Notes under the pieces: model-generated
Database searches by the model: none
What the model was told of the DNA's origin: nothing
The model's input: the letters and a program-made list of their open reading frames with translations, nothing else
Part shown: one piece after another, positions 42,887 to 55,994 of the stretch
Layout of the letters: each line of letters opens with the position of its first letter
Position numbering within the stretch: position 1 is the first letter of the stretch
Made by a program: the position numbers and the translations under genes
NCBI GenBank assembly: GCA_017311185.1
Contig: JAESUZ010003902.1
Span: 744,001-808,000, forward strand
Source of the DNA: Proteles cristata cristata
Taxonomy: Eukaryota > Chordata > Mammalia > Carnivora > Hyaenidae
Direction of reading: 5' to 3'
DNA length: 64,000 bases

Positions 42887-45879
42887 AAGAATCTGAATGA
42901 AAGCAGGGCCAAGTCTTCCCACGTCCCTTCCTAGAATCTGCCCAGAGGTGCAACCAACACTGCTCAGAAGTCGGGGGGAAGTCCCAGGTGCTACAGCCTG
43001 ATGACACGTGTGACTTGGGACCACTCCTTACCTCTCTGCAGGTAAAATGACCCCAGAGACAAGTATTAGCATTCTCATTGTATAGATGAGAAAATTGAGA
43101 AAGCCGCTTATGCAGGGTCCCATGGAAAGGAACCCAGGTCTGTCTGATCCCAAGGCCAGCTCTTCCGCTCTCTGCACACCCTGCCTTCACTCAGGGCCCA
43201 CTGCCCACACCCCAGCACCCTGGAAATCCCCACAGAACAGAGTGGGTCCAGAATTCACTTTCTGAGAGTGAGACCCCCTTGGCCAATGTCTGGGCACCAG
43301 TGTACACATATATATATGGCCTCACACACCCGCTTGGGCTTCTGTACACACCCCCGGCCTCCCAGACACTACACCTCCAAACTCATGAAGCACACTCAAC
43401 ACCCAGTCCCTCGCCCTCTCCGCATCCCAGACTCCAGGGTCCAAATCCATATCTCCCCTTCACCTGCCTCCACTGAAGACAGGCCACAATCACCCAGTGC
43501 AAGGGACCCAGCCCGCCCTGTCCTCACCCCCACAGCCAATCAGTCCCTGAGGCCTGACCAGTCTCTCCCCTTCCTCCTTTCCATCTATTTCTTCCTCTCA
43601 TCCCCATGCCAACCGCCCCCCTCAGCCGCCACTGCCTTCGCCCTCAAATGGGCCCAGCCTCCTCAGCGATTTCCTTGCCTGTAAGATGCCCTTTTATCCT
43701 TGCCCCAGGAGCAACCACAGCAAATCCCAGACTGCATCACTCTGTGGCTCACAAAGTAGTGCTCAGTCCCTCCCACTCCTTCCCCCACCGTGTGATCCAC
43801 CAATTACTCACTGTCCCCTAGGAGAACCTTCCCACCTCCATACCTTTGCACCTGCTGTTCCCTCTCAATGGAATGGCCCCCTTTCTACCACCTGCACCTG
43901 TCAAAGTTCTCATTCTCCTTGAAAGCCAGAGTCACCTGTTTGGTGTCGCCTCTCTGATAGGCCCTCCCTCCCGTACTTTGGCTTGCACAGTGCCCCCCTC
44001 TCATGTACCTCGACGGACACCCTGGGACACAGCTGCACCCCATATGCCAGACCCCAGTGCCCCTCAGGTTCTTCCACTCCAATTCTAAGTGCCTCGGGCC
44101 ACAGATAGGGCCCGCTCACCTGAGGTTCCACTGTCCCCTACGGGGAGCCCCATGCCTGCTGCTGGGGGGCCAGGGGTGGGCTGCGGGGCCAGCAGGGCTG
44201 GGAAGCTGGCACTTGGCCAACCTTTGGTCTGGCTCAGACCAGGAGCAGGGGAGGTGGTGGGGGTGGTTAGGCTGACAGCCCTGTTTGGTATCTTTCCCCT
44301 GCCTCTTGTTAGCAGACAAATGCACTTCCATTTTTTCTTTCCCCTTCCACTGAGCCAAAGGGCGGAAACGCTCATTTTCACTCCGGTGGACAAAATGAAA
44401 CCAGAGGGAGAGACCCTGGTGAGTGTGCCTTAGTGTGCGAGCGTGTGTGAGAGTATGTGTTGTCCTGAGTATGTCTGGCTGGGCCACGTGGGGCCTGCCA
44501 TGTGTCTGTAGGAGTTTGGGGGGCGGGGTGCACACACACACTCCGTCACTTCAGCATCTGTGGTGGTGAGGGTTCAGGAGAACACGTTCACATGTGTGGT
44601 TGTGTGTGACTGTCGGTGGGAGGGAGTGTAGCTGTGTGTGACTGTGAGTGTGTCAGTGGTGTGCCCTCATCGTCCAAGGATCTGTTGGTGGTCACCGGCC
44701 CAGCGGGAGCCCAGCAGAGGCATCTATGCCCCGACCAAGACTGCCAACTCCCCTGAAGAGTGGGTGCCCGCCAGACCCGCCCCCTCCTGGGCTCTAGAAT
44801 GAGCTCCCTGAGGGCAGCCACCTGCTCAGGGCACGAGGGTCAGTGCCCAGAGAGAAACCCCAGCCACCCCTGCTCCCCGCCCTTCCAAACGCCCAGGACA
44901 GCTCCTGGGAGGTGACCTTTGCCAAGGGCAATCCGAGGAGGGGATAGACCCTTGCCACCAGACAAGGACACAGGTCTTAGCAAGAGGCACTGAAGACAGA
45001 CGTGGGGAAGCACTTCTGGGTTGCCAGGGTGCCCTGAGGGAGGCTGTCTGGAACCCAGCATGTTCTTGCACACACTGGGGGTCTCACCCAAGCACACACT
45101 GACGCACATCCTCCACAGTACTTAACTGACACACACATAAACTGGCAGGCACTTGCTGTCCCCCTCGTACCACACAAATGCACACACTGACAGGCTCACA
45201 CAGGTACACACATACACACAACCAGAAGACTCAGAGGGTTTGCCCTTCCCCACTGGCCACTCCAGGGGGACGGGGGGCTTCCCCACCCAGAGACCCCTGG
45301 GGCTACTGTGTCTCTAGCCTCTGGACACATACACTGGGGAGACTGTCCTGGGACCCTCAGACCCCAGTCCCTCTAGGCCAAGCAACAGCCCTCTCATCCC
45401 TGCAAGTCTCAGCTCCAGGCTGGGGCAGGCGGATGCTGAGCCTCAGTCTCCAGTTTGGGGGCGCTGCCAGCACACCTTAATAAGAGGCTCTTGGGGGGCA
45501 GACGCAGAAAAACAGAGGAACTGGAAGGTGGCCAGCCAGCCAGGAATGGCAGAGAGCGGGGGAGAGGAGGAAGCGAGAAGCTGAGGGGTTAGGCTGCCCA
45601 GGCTGGAGGGGGGCTCTAAGGCCCCTCACCCCCCTGTCTCCTCCACTTCCTTGTGAGGGAAGCTTTGTCTCTCCCACTTCCCAGGTGGGAAGGGAGCCTC
45701 CCAGAGGTGAATTGATGTGCCCAGAGCCCCACCATCTGGGATTCCATCTGGCAGTCTGATGCTGGCGCCCCCACTTCTGGGAAAGGAAGGGAGGAGAGAG
45801 CTTTATCCAGGAATCTGCCTGGGGAAACGGGGCGCAGAGAACGGGACGGGCTCCCTCATCCTAGCGCCGACGCCCTGGC

Positions 45880-46330
45880 CCGAGGTCCCATCCCGTCCCC
45901 ACCCCACGGCCCCGAGTCGCTGTCCCCGCTGTCCTAGACAGTCTTAGGGGCAGCCTAGGCCGGGTCCTGCCCTCGGGAGCCCCCAACCCCGGCGTCCGCG
46001 CCAGCCTCTCCGCCTTTACCTGCAAGGGCGGCCGCCGGGCGCCGCTCCCTGCCCTCGAGGGCCGCCCGGGCGCGCGGGCTCCGGGCAGGGGGCGTCGTCG
46101 AGGTCCGCGCCGGCGGGGCTCCGCGTAGCTCTGCCGGCCGCCCCTCGCGGCTGCCGGAGTGGGCGGGCGGCGGCGCGGGGTGAGGGGGGGCTGGGGCGGC
46201 GGGAGGGGCGCGGCGGGGCGGGGCCTCCACCCTCCTCTTTCCACAGCCACGGCCAAGGCCCGCCGCCCCGCCCGGCCGAGCGCGCGCCCAGCCCGGGCCT
46301 CGACGTGCGCCCCCGCCCTCCCTGCGCCCC
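45880..46330 (-). promoter_or_regulatory. COL8A2: COL8A2 CpG-island promoter (proposed)
   Basis: Dense CpG sequence with an SP1-type GGCGGGGCGGGGCC on plus at about 46210-46224. A strong minus-strand donor at 46020/46019 makes this the likely promoter and first exon of COL8A2. Confidence 0.6.
46020..46200 (-). other. COL8A2: COL8A2 5' untranslated exon 1 (proposed)
   Basis: On minus the donor CCCTTGCAG/GTAAAGG ends an exon in the CpG island. The 5' limit is a guess just downstream of the GC box. Not confirmed by any protein evidence. Confidence 0.5.
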
Positions 46331-47538
46331 AAGCTGAGACCCCACGCATCCCCGCGTCCCCATTCATCCTCGGGCACCCTGTATCTGGGCTCAGCCCCCC
46401 TGCCCAAGAGGGCTACCGTCGAGGGGGAACAAACCTGCTACCGAGAAAGAGAGCATGGGGTGGTCAGTGGGGGGGACGGGGCGGCACAGGAGTTGTGGCT
46501 CATAAATGAGCAGTTCACGAAGGCTTCCTGCAAACGGTGACCTAAGCCGAGGGTGGAGGGCTTGAGGCCCTCAAAGGAAAGGGAGGAGGAGCAAGCAGTC
46601 TGCGCCGCGCATTTGGGCTTAGGGAGGGGAGCCTCTGTGCTCAGGGGCAGGCAGGGACCCGTGCTGTGCGATCTAGTAGGACACGCTGAAGCCGGTCAGA
46701 CTTCACCTTCAGGGAAATGGGCAGCCGCAGAAGACTGGAGCAGCGCAGGGACGTGGTCAGAACTGTGCTTTAGAAAGAGCCCACCGATTGTGCAGGAGCC
46801 GGAGGCAGGGACACTGGCGAGGAGGCCGTTGGAATTATCCCGGCTGGTCCAACGGGGCAGACAGATAGTAGGGGTTGGAAGGAAGGGTCAGGGTGAGAGG
46901 AGTTAAGGACGTGGAGTGGGTAGGCTTTGGATGTAGGGGTGAGGGGCCTAGAAGGAAGGAGGTATCAAAGATGGAGCCCAGGGAGCCCATCAAGGGAGGT
47001 AATGGGAGGTGGGGGTCGGTAAGAAGGGTGTTCAGATGCACTGAGTTGGACACACCTGTGGGACTCGCATGCATCCAGAAAGGAAGTGAGAGTTCTGGGC
47101 TAGAGTTTAGGGGCCCGTGATGACAGATGATGACTGATGGCGACCCGGACAATGCCTAGGGAAGGAGTGCAGGGAGAGGAGGAAGCCCACGCCAGGATCA
47201 GGACACAGGGAATGCTGACATTCAAAGGGCATGCAGAAGAAGAGGGGTCAGCAAAGCAGATTCAGAGGTAAAGCTGGAGGGTGATGGAAAAATCCAGGAG
47301 AGCCCTCGGAAGGCAAAGACAGAGTGTTTCTAGAAAGCCAGGGAGCCCCCACGGTCAGGTGACACAGAAGTGCTCATTTTGGGACTAGCAACTAGGGACT
47401 GGTGGCTGGGGGGGCGGGGGGTGGCCAGGGCAGGGAGGAGGCAGCCTGCAGAGGCTAAAGGAACAGCCCCAGGAGAAGTGGACGCAGCAAGTGCAATGGG
47501 GGAGTTCAGATGAACTGAGGCCAGCGGAAGGGGATTTG

Positions 47539-47540
<2 letters not shown>

Positions 47541-47592
<52 letters not shown>
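47541..47592 (+). repeat. (GT)n microsatellite
   Basis: A perfect GT tract of 26 units (52 bp), very likely polymorphic. Longest uninterrupted dinucleotide repeat in the window. Confidence 0.97.
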
Positions 47593-47593
<1 letters not shown>

Positions 47594-48122
47594 CTAAGTG
47601 GGAAACAGCCAAGCCCTCAACAGGTCTAGAAAAGGAGTGGGGAAGGCCCACGGCAGCCTGAATCTGGGGCTGGGCCCACGTCCATCGCCCCCTCCCCCTC
47701 CTACCACCTGCCCTCCAAGGGCCTCCCACTTTGCTGTCCCCCTGCCAAGGTACACACTGGCCGCGCCGCTCCTCTGTGGGGCCTCTTGCCCTTGCCCACC
47801 TCCAGATCCTGGGCCCACTCCTGTCCTACCTCTCAGACTGAAGAGATTGCAAGAAGTCTTTGGGTCTGGCCTCCTGGCCCGAGCCAGCTTCGAGGGACTA
47901 TAGGGGCGGGGCTGGGCACTCCCTTAAGAAGGGGAAGGGGCCAGTTGGCAAGGGACCTGAGGACACTGGCTGGGGTAGAGAACTAGGGCCTTTCCTCAGA
48001 GCTGGTGTGAGAACCAGGCCCTAGATAAGGATCAGATGGGGGGGTGAGTATTCAGGAGGAGGAGGGTGGGGTGGGGAGCAAAGCAGCAGGGGCCAAAAGT
48101 TATCAGCATGGACTCTGGAGTT

Positions 48123-48344
48123 AGGGGCGCCTGGGTGGCTCAGTCTGTTGAGCACCCAACTTCGGCTCAGGTCATGATCTCATGGTTCATGAGTTCGAGC
48201 CCCACGTGGGGGCTCTGTGCTGACAGCTCTGACCCTGGAGCCTGCTTCGAATTCTGTGTCTCCCTCTCTCTCTGCCCCTGCCCTGCTTGTACTCTGTTTC
48301 TCTCTGTCTCAAAAATAAAAAAGAAACATTAAAAAAAAAAAAAT
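48123..48344 (+). mobile_element. CAN SINE inserted in a MIR
   Basis: Full-length copy. Left flank GCATGGACTCTGGAGTTA and right flank AGACTGCCTGGGTTCAAGTC together form the 5' part of a MIR, which continues to about 48475. Confidence 0.93.
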
Positions 48345-49049
48345 AGACTGCCTGGGTTCAAGTCCAAGTGCCCCATTCCCCAGCTGTATGCCCTTTAGCA
48401 AGCCACCTAACCTCTGGCTCCTTAGTGTCCTCATCTGAAAAGCTCCCAGGCTAGCTGTGAGAATTAAAGCCATCAATCTGCCTGAGTGTGAGCTGTTCTT
48501 AGAGAGGGGAGGGGCAGTCAGTGAAGGGGGGGCTCGTGAGGCAAGCAGCAGGCAGGGGTTGCAGGGGGGTGCACTGGGGAAGGGGCTTCTACGGGCTACA
48601 AGCAGAGACACTGACACCTCACCCAGTGCTGCACAGGATCCCACCTGAGTCTCCTGACTAACTCCTCGAACCTTCCTGAGGCCCTGGGGCCTGGTTCTCT
48701 GTGGCACACGTGGTCCCCCTCTCTTCCTCTGCTGCTGAATGCCCTGCAGGGAGAGAGAGTTCAGCTCCTTCATTCTACCCACCCTGGGAGGCCCAGTCCT
48801 GGCACCATCCTGTTGTCCCATAGCCCTGGCATTCAGTGCATTCCCCAGGTGGGCCTCGGCTGCCCATCCTCCAACAGAGGCCCACGTAGCCTTGCCATGA
48901 CCCTGCCACAGCTGCCGCCTTGTCCACCAGCTCTTTGCATAGCAAACTTCAAGGCAGGAAATGAGTGTCCTAGAGCCAGATGTCTGCGGACTCTGCCTTC
49001 AAAGCTCACCTCTGGGCTGGCCCATCCCAATGGCCAGGGGCAACTGGTT

Positions 49050-49170
49050 TGTTTCTAGTGGTGTCTGGATATCAGCGGGTCAGCTCTGCCTGTGGTCACC
49101 TGCTGTGCGGCCTTGAACAACTTGCTGCTCCTCTCTGGGCTTCAGCTCCCTCAGCCATCAGAATCAAAGG
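49050..49170 (+). repeat. MIR-like fragment
   Basis: TGCTGTGCGGCCTTGAACAAC, TTGCTGCTCCTCTCTGGGCT and TCAGCTCCCTCAGCCATCAG follow the MIR core with decay. Confidence 0.6.
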
Positions 49171-49198
49171 CTGGCAGAGAGGACTCAAGGACTATTCT

Positions 49199-49755
49199 AG
49201 GGGCACCCGGCTAGCTCAGTCAGCAGAGGGGGGTGACTCTTGATCTCAGGGTCCTGAGTTCAAGCCCCATATTGGGCATAGACATTACTAAAAAAAAGTT
49301 GTTATTATTATTTTTTAGAAATGTTGGGGCACCTGGGTGGCTCAGTCAGTTAAGCGTCCGACTTCGGCTCAGGTCATAGTCTCACAGTTTGTGAGTCTGA
49401 GCCTCACGTCGGGCTCCGCGCTGAAAGCTGGGAAGGCTCCAGCCTTCTTCAGATTCTGTATCTCCCTCTCTCTCTGTCCCTCCCTTCCTCACACTCCGTC
49501 TCTCTCTCCCTCAAAAGAAATAAACATTGAAAAGAATTTTAAAAAGTTTTTTAAATTTTGGGGCACATAGGTGGCTCAGTCAGTTAAGCATCCAACTCTT
49601 GATTTGGCTCAGGTCATGATCTCATAGTTTCGTAGGTTTCAACCCCAGGTTGGGCTCTGTGTTGACAGCTTGGGATTCTCTCTCTCCCTCTTTCTCTGCC
49701 CCTCCCCCACTCATGCTGTCTCTGTCTCAAAAATAAACTTTAAAAAACCTTTTTT
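49199..49755 (+). mobile_element. Three CAN SINEs in a row
   Basis: An old head-type copy (about 49199-49295, ending GGGCATAGACATTAC), then a full-length copy (49326-49540) and another (49560-49755), all plus, each entering the A-rich tail region of the one before. Confidence 0.9.
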
Positions 49756-50031
49756 TTTAATTTAAAAAAATGTTTAAAAAAGAACTGTTCTAGACTTGAG
49801 CAGACATTATCAAATGGAGTAGGTGGTTAAAATGAACCAGACCAGGCATGTAACGTGCTTAGCACAGCCTCTGGCAGAACCAGTGCTGGTACCCACCCAA
49901 AGGTTCAGAGCATGGGGTGAGGAGTCAAGCAGACCTGGATCTGGATCCCAGTTCTTCTTCTGTGTGACTGTGGGCAAGTGGCCTCATTTCTCCAAACCTC
50001 AAATTCCTCCTCTTTAAAAGAAGGATACTGA

Positions 50032-50505
50032 GGGGCACTTGGGTGGCTCAGTAGATTAAGCATCCAACTCTTGATTTCAGCTCAGGTCATTTCGGCTCAT
50101 GGTTCATGGGTTCGAGCCCCACGTCGGGATCTGTGCTGACAGCTCAAGAGCCTGGAGCCTGCTTCAGATTCTGTGTCTCCCTCCCTCCACCCCTCCCCCG
50201 CTCGTGCTCTATCTCTCTCTCTCTCAAAATAAATAAACATTAGGGCACCTGGGTGTCTCAGTCAGTTAAGCGTCCGACTTCGGCTCAGGTCATGATCTCA
50301 GGTTTGTGGGTTCAAGCCCTGCATCAGGCTCTGTGTTGACAGCTAGCTCAGAGCCTCGAGCCTATTTCAGATTTTGTATCTCCCTCTCTCTCTGACCCTT
50401 CCCTGTTCATGCTGTCTCTCTCTCTCTCTCTCAGAAATAAAAGAAAAAATTAATTAATTAAAAATAAATAAATAAATAAACATTAAAAAGAATTTTTTTA
50501 ACAAG
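50032..50505 (+). mobile_element. Tandem CAN SINE pair inside a MIR
   Basis: Copies at 50032-50242 and 50243-50500. AGAAGGATACTGA on the left and AGAGGGATACTGA on the right flank the pair. The host is a plus MIR (about 49890-50030) whose core reads TGTGTGACTGTGGGCAAGTG. Confidence 0.92.
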
Positions 50506-50569
50506 AGGGATACTGATAGTCCCTAATGGTAATGGCTAACTCTTACAGGACTCTGCCTCCATGGGAAAC

Positions 50570-50770
50570 ACTAGAATGAGTGTCTTATGTGGGTTAATTC
50601 ATTTAATCCTTACAAGAACCCTTTGAGATTGGTATCATTATAGTCCCCACTTTGTAGATGAGAAAACTGAGACGCAGACGGGTTAACTGACTCACCCAGA
50701 GTGACATAGCTGGGGACAGGGACGTAGGTGGGTTGGGAATTGCCTCCAGACAGACTGTCCCCCAAGTCTA
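50570..50770 (-). repeat. MIR
   Basis: Reverse MIR: TTAATTCATTTAATCCTTAC, CACTTTGTAGATGAGAAAAC, TTAACTGACTCACCCAGAGT. Confidence 0.7.
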
Positions 50771-51782
50771 CCCTCTATGTCACAGGGCCTCTTGGAAGAG
50801 AGAATGAATATAAAGTCGACACAGGCCGGGTGCTTAGAAGTGACTCAATTGATGTGTGTAATCTTTGTTACTGTTACCATGATTCTCCCATTCATTCTAA
50901 ATTTCTATCTTGATCTGCCAACAAGAAAACTCTCTGGGCTCCAACTACTTCAACCTGAAGCCTGGGGAGGGCCTGGATGGAACGTTCCTCTTGCCACCAT
51001 TCCATCTGTCTGGCAAGCCGAGGTGGGGGAGGGATGTTTGCACAGATGTGTGGCCCAGGGCGTGCAGATAGTCTGGGGAGGGGTGTGGTGCTGGTAAATT
51101 CCTGCTCCACTAGTGCCTGGGTGATTCTGCGCCCCCACCTCATCCCCACCCCCGGCTTCCACATCTGCTGGAGGACTGGTTCCACAGTTCCTGGGAAGTC
51201 CTTCTCTCTGTCTCACCCTCCCTTCTGCAGTCGCTAGAGGCCTCTCCAACCCGACTAGAAACATAAAGACCCTTCTGCAACCCTCACCACCCCCTCGCTT
51301 CCACCCCATCCTCAAAAATCCCAGTAATGCCGTGGAAATTAAAGGTACCTTAAATGTTCTAATCTTATAACAATTTTGCTTCAATCAACATCTAAATGTG
51401 ACCACATGTGCCCAGACCACCCAGAACCCCGGTTGGTGGCTTGGTGGGGGGAGCGGGGAGCTCCTGAAGGATGGAGGGCCGAGGCTGCTCTCCAGCACCG
51501 TCTGGCTCTGGAAAGGCTCTCCCGGGGAGGAGGGCTGCAGGTCACTGGGCCTTCCCTCCGCCCTGCCCTCACTTGAGTAATCCCTCCCTTCCTCACCTCC
51601 CCGCAGGCAGGCCTGGAAGCCTGCCAGACCAAGGTTGGAGTCGGCTTATATTCTCTCCTGGATATCTGGGCTTGGGGACAGCTGGGGACTCAGACAAGTG
51701 GAGGCCAGGGCATGGCTGCCTGAACAGTCACGCAGAGCTCCTCGCTCAGACGGTCTTGGTTGCTGCTCTGCTGGGTCATCTT

Positions 51783-52368
51783 GAAATTCACAATAATTTT
51801 TTTTTAGTTTTATTTTATTGTGTTTATTTATTTTTTAAATAGTTTATTGTCAAGTTGGTTTCCATATAACACTCAGTGCTCATCCCCACAAGTGCCCTCC
51901 TCCATGCCCATCACCTCCCTTCCCCTCTCCCCCAGCCCCATCTGCCCTCAGTTTGTTCTCAGCATTTAAGAGTCTCTCATGGTTTGCCTCTCTCCCTCTC
52001 CCCAACTAATTCCCCCCTTCTTCTCCCCCATGGTCCTCCGTTAAGTTCCTCCTAATTCTCCTATACGTGCAAACATATGATATTTGTCCTTCTCTGCCTG
52101 ACTTATTTTGCTCAGCATAACACCCTCAGGTTCCATCCATGTTGCTACACATGGCCAGGTTTCATTCTTCCTCATTGCCATGTAGCATTCCATTGTATAG
52201 ATAAACATCTTCTTGATTCATTCGTCCATTGATGGACACTTAGGCTCTTTCCAGGTTTTGGCTATTGTTGAGAGTGCTGCTGTGAACATTGGGGTACATG
52301 TGCTCCTATGCATCAGCACTCCTGTATCCCTCGGGTAAATTCCTAGCAGGAAATTCACAATAATTTTT
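51783..52368 (-). mobile_element. 5'-truncated L1 with 19-bp target duplication
   Basis: About 550 bp of L1 3' end on minus (51802-52349), beginning on plus with poly-T and TAGTTTATTGTCAAGTTGG and running through GGTTTTGGCTATTGTTGAG to CCTCGGGTAAATTCCTAGCA. GAAATTCACAATAATTTTT flanks it exactly at 51783-51801 and 52350-52368. The right junction TTTTT/AAAC matches the L1 endonuclease preference. A young, clean target-primed insertion. Confidence 0.95.
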
Positions 52369-52794
52369 AAACAAGGGGCTCTACATTCTCATTTTGTCTT
52401 GAGCCCCATAAATTACGTAGCTGGTCCTGGTGAAGGGCCACACCCCCCTCTCTCTATGGGCCCTCCTCACTTCATCCTCACACTCAGCCGACATGCAGGC
52501 AATAAACATTTATTGAGCACCCAGTTTGTGCTGAAAAGTAGCACTAGATGCTTGGGGATACAGTGATGAGCTCCACGGACACAGCCCTGAGTTCACAAAT
52601 TACTCTCTGCACACACTCAGACCCTCAAACATCCACAAGCAGTAGTTTCTCAAGGCAGTTCTGTACTAACAATCACGTTAATCCCAACTGCCAGTTAGGA
52701 AACAGTGAGAATATGCCAGGAAATTTACATACTTCATCTTGTTTCATCCTCAAGATAGTCTGCAAGGCAGGCATTATTATTAGCCCCATTTTAA

Positions 52795-53017
52795 GTATTT
52801 TTTTATGTTTTTTAAAAAAATGTACTTATATTTGAGAGAGAGAGAGCTCACGAGTGGGAGAAGGCCAGAGAGAGACACACACACACAGAATCTGAAACAG
52901 GCTCCAGGCTCTAAGCTGTCAGCACAGAGCCCGAGGTGGGGCTCGAACCCACAAGCTCTGAGATCATGACCTGAGCCCAAGTCGGATGCTTAATGGACTG
53001 AGCCACCCAGGGACCCC
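52795..53017 (-). mobile_element. CAN SINE inside a reverse MIR
   Basis: Full-length reverse copy with an exact 17-bp duplication TATTAGCCCCATTTTAA (52778-52794 and 53018-53034). The host MIR runs about 52720-53120. Confidence 0.95.
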
Positions 53018-53334
53018 TATTAGCCCCATTTTAAACCAGATGGAAAAACTGGCGCTCAGAGTTCAACTCCTTCACTTAGTGTCATGTATCCAGTAAGGAG
53101 TGGAACCCAAACTTGCCTTTGTCTCTGGTCTCCAACCTCTTCTGTCCCATTTTTCCTCCCCGCCACTACACACACTGCATTCAGCTGCTCCCCTGTGGGC
53201 AGAAGCTTCCAGCATCTCCCCAGCCCCCAGCCTGGGGCTATATTTTTGTCAAATGAAAATTCACATACAGACACACTCCTAAGGGATACACAGAAGTAGA
53301 CACAGACTGAAACCCAAACACTTACACATGTAAC

Positions 53335-53550
53335 ACCTAATTTAGAGTGTGGTGTCCAATACTGGACTGTTTGGGTTCAAGTCCTGAATCTACAATGTAC
53401 TAGCTGTGTACCTCAGTTTTCCCATCTCCAGAATGGGCATAGGGATATGGCTGTTGGGAAGGCTAAATGAAAAATGCACGTGAAGCACTTAGGGCAGCAC
53501 TGACCAGCATGTAGTCCCTCTTCAACAAATATTAGCTGTTGCTGTGAATA
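53335..53550 (+). repeat. MIR
   Basis: Near-complete MIR: TTTGGGTTCAAGTCCTGAAT, CTAGCTGTGTACCTCAGTTT, TTCAACAAATATTAGCTGTT. Confidence 0.75.
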
Positions 53551-55994
53551 ACATTTGTCCACGCTCACTTGCACATGCTCCCAAGCCCTCACGGGCTCCT
53601 TGTCGTCCTCTCTGCCCTCCTTAGCCCAGCTCATGGCTGGCAGTCAGGGCACCCAGGGCCAGGAAGGAAGAGCAGATGCTTCTCTGGATGTCCCCTGGGG
53701 CTCAGGACTGGCCCACGTGTGTGGTGCAGAGTGAGGGTGCCGCTCCTCAGCAGCTTTGGGTCCATCAGAGAGGGCTTCCTGGAGGAGGCCTTCTCCCAAG
53801 CCAGTGAAGGCTTACCAGGTGAGGTAAGATGGTGCCGCCTTATGCCTTGGCTCCCTCCACTGTCGCTCACAACAACCACCCCCTAACTTCTTCTGCAGGG
53901 CCCTCCCTCCACCCCCTTCCCCACAGTAGAAACTTTCCTCTCCTCCTGCCAGGAGCGTAAATTGCCCCCAGGAATGCGCTGTGTCCCACAGCAACCCTGG
54001 CAGTGGCCCGCGGCTGTCCTAGGGTCAGGCCTGGCTCTACATCAAAGGCTGGGGAGCGGTAACAGCAAGGCTCCTCGCCTGCCACCCCACCCCCCCCCAC
54101 CAGCCCTCTGGCTTCCAGGGAACAGCACATGGTAGCACTTAAGCTCTCAGAGAACCAGAGGATGTCTTTCCTGCACCAGCACCCCCAACCATCCACAATG
54201 AACTACTTGTTAGGAGACTATTTTAATTTTACTTAATGCAATTTCTGTCCTGGGCCTCTGTTGCCACCTCCTTCTCTGGATGCCCAGTACAAATACAGGG
54301 GAGGCCAACCCACCAGGGGAAGGTATAACCTAAATATGGAAACACCACCGGTGGGGGTCTAGAGCAGGAATAGAACTCTCTTACATCAGAGGAACAGTGC
54401 GGGTGCTCTGGTCTCCGCTCAGGAAGATGGGGAGGGGGAGGCGGGGTGCGTTGATGAGGGGAGGGCTCGGAGCTAGCTTGTGCAACTGAGGCCAGTGTGA
54501 GAGTTTGGAGTATGCACAGGGGCCACACGCTTCTTCGCCAAAGTGCTCCAATGCCCTGGGTTCAGTGGGCAGGCCCTCGCCCTCACTTGGCCTGGCAGCA
54601 TGTAAGCTTTGCTGTCAGATCCTGTGGGAGTGACTGGGGAGAAAGGGGCGCTGCCAGGTTCCAACCAGCCTCTGAGATTTGTTCCATCAGGTGCATCTTC
54701 TAGCAAATCTTGAAAACCAAGGATCCTACGGTCACCCTAGGACAGCAGCGTGGTGATCTGGAGACCCCTGGTGGCCAAAGGCTGAAGCACAAGGCCTTTC
54801 CTTTGAGCTCTGCCGAGCCAGAGCCAAGCCCAAAGGCCACCAGCATGGACTCTGGCCCCAGAACTTCCAGAACCTTGCTTCAGCTCAGGCTGCTGACCTC
54901 ATTATTCAGCCCCCCTGCCATAAAGCCAGGCAGACCTGCCCCATCTTGCTTGGGACGGCATGCCAGTCCATCCCCGAGGATGCAGAATGGCCCAGCCTGG
55001 GGGCGCTCCCGACCTTAGTCAGAGTAAGGTTGAGGGATATATAATCCACAATGAGCTAACTCCAGGGGTGAGGGCCCCTGAAGCTAGGTTGCTGGGACTT
55101 GTGTGTTTGGCTCATTGGGGAGAGATGATGAGGTGATGTTCCAAACAGCTCCGTAGTCCCCAGCCCCTCCCTTCCCTCAGCCTCTGGGTGCACATCACAC
55201 AATTGTGGGGCTGTCATTGGGAAAAATCACTAAGGGGGCTGTGTTTCCACAGCCTGCCGACTCCGTAATGCTTGCTGCCGATGTTTAACTCTGGCAAAGG
55301 AAGGATCTAAAACCTCATAGCATACAGAGGGCTGCTGGGAAGTCGGTGTGGGGCTATGAGAGGAAGGGGGAGAGCCCCTGGAGGAGGGAGGGATGGCGCT
55401 GCTCACTTTCCTCGGCAGAGCCCAGGCGCCACACAGTGCTTCCGCACGGGCCCCCACATGCACCCCCTTCATTTCCTTCATCACGCAAACTCTGCAGTGA
55501 CTGCACCCAGGGCCTATACTGGGTGCTAAGGATACCGTTGACCAAAATGGGATGCCTGCCCTGGGGCCCTAAATTGCACCTGGAGGGGAAGGTAAAGAGG
55601 CTCAGAGAAAGACAGGATCCCAGAGGGAGCCTCCCGGATACTTGGGAACACAAAAGTGACCCCCTCCACCCCCGCTTGGTGGTCTAACCCAGTTGGAGGT
55701 CGTGTGCAAACTCCCTCTGCTACTGATGGCCCAGAACCTTGGTTCTAACCTACACAAGACACACTTCACGCACAATGCATCATCTTAGGCCTGTACACTA
55801 ACCTTGAGAAAAGCCCGGAGGCCCCACTTCCCCCCAACAAGCTGAGTATCTGGACCTCAAGGCCCTAGGCCGTCTCCAAGAACAGTGCTACCAATAAGGC
55901 CTGATGACCTCTGATCCCTCCCTTGAAAAGCTATCCTAACTTCTAGAAGGCTGGGAGAAGAGGCTGCAGGCCTGCTCCCCTCCCCCTCTCAGTG

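Larger units (their letters stand above)
38311..46019 (-). other. COL8A2: COL8A2 5' UTR intron 1
   Basis: About 7.7 kb, SINE-poor (one copy at 42666-42886) and MIR-rich: about 39680-39890 minus, 40850-41060 plus, 41090-41215 minus, 42090-42290 plus, 42415-42530 plus, 43060-43160 minus. An old repeat of uncertain family spans about 38760-39010. Well-kept unique islands, for example 41380-41470, may be regulatory, but I cannot show it. Confidence 0.6.

Noticed and set aside
44089..44433. Possible small coding exon ending MKPEGETL before GTGAGTG at 44.4 kb
   Set aside because: The donor looks good, but there is no matching acceptor-to-frame partner, no family resemblance, and it is on the opposite strand to COL8A2.
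45861..46509. Arg/Ala/Pro-rich open frames on both strands at 46 kb
   Set aside because: They are open only because the CpG island lacks AT-rich stop codons. No homology is recognised, and the region is better explained as promoter and first exon of COL8A2.
46600..47100. A possible second ancient transposon family (also 17.3, 18.5 and 38.8 kb)
   Set aside because: The texture is that of an old interspersed repeat, but I could not name the family or set boundaries without a repeat search, so it is mentioned only inside region notes.
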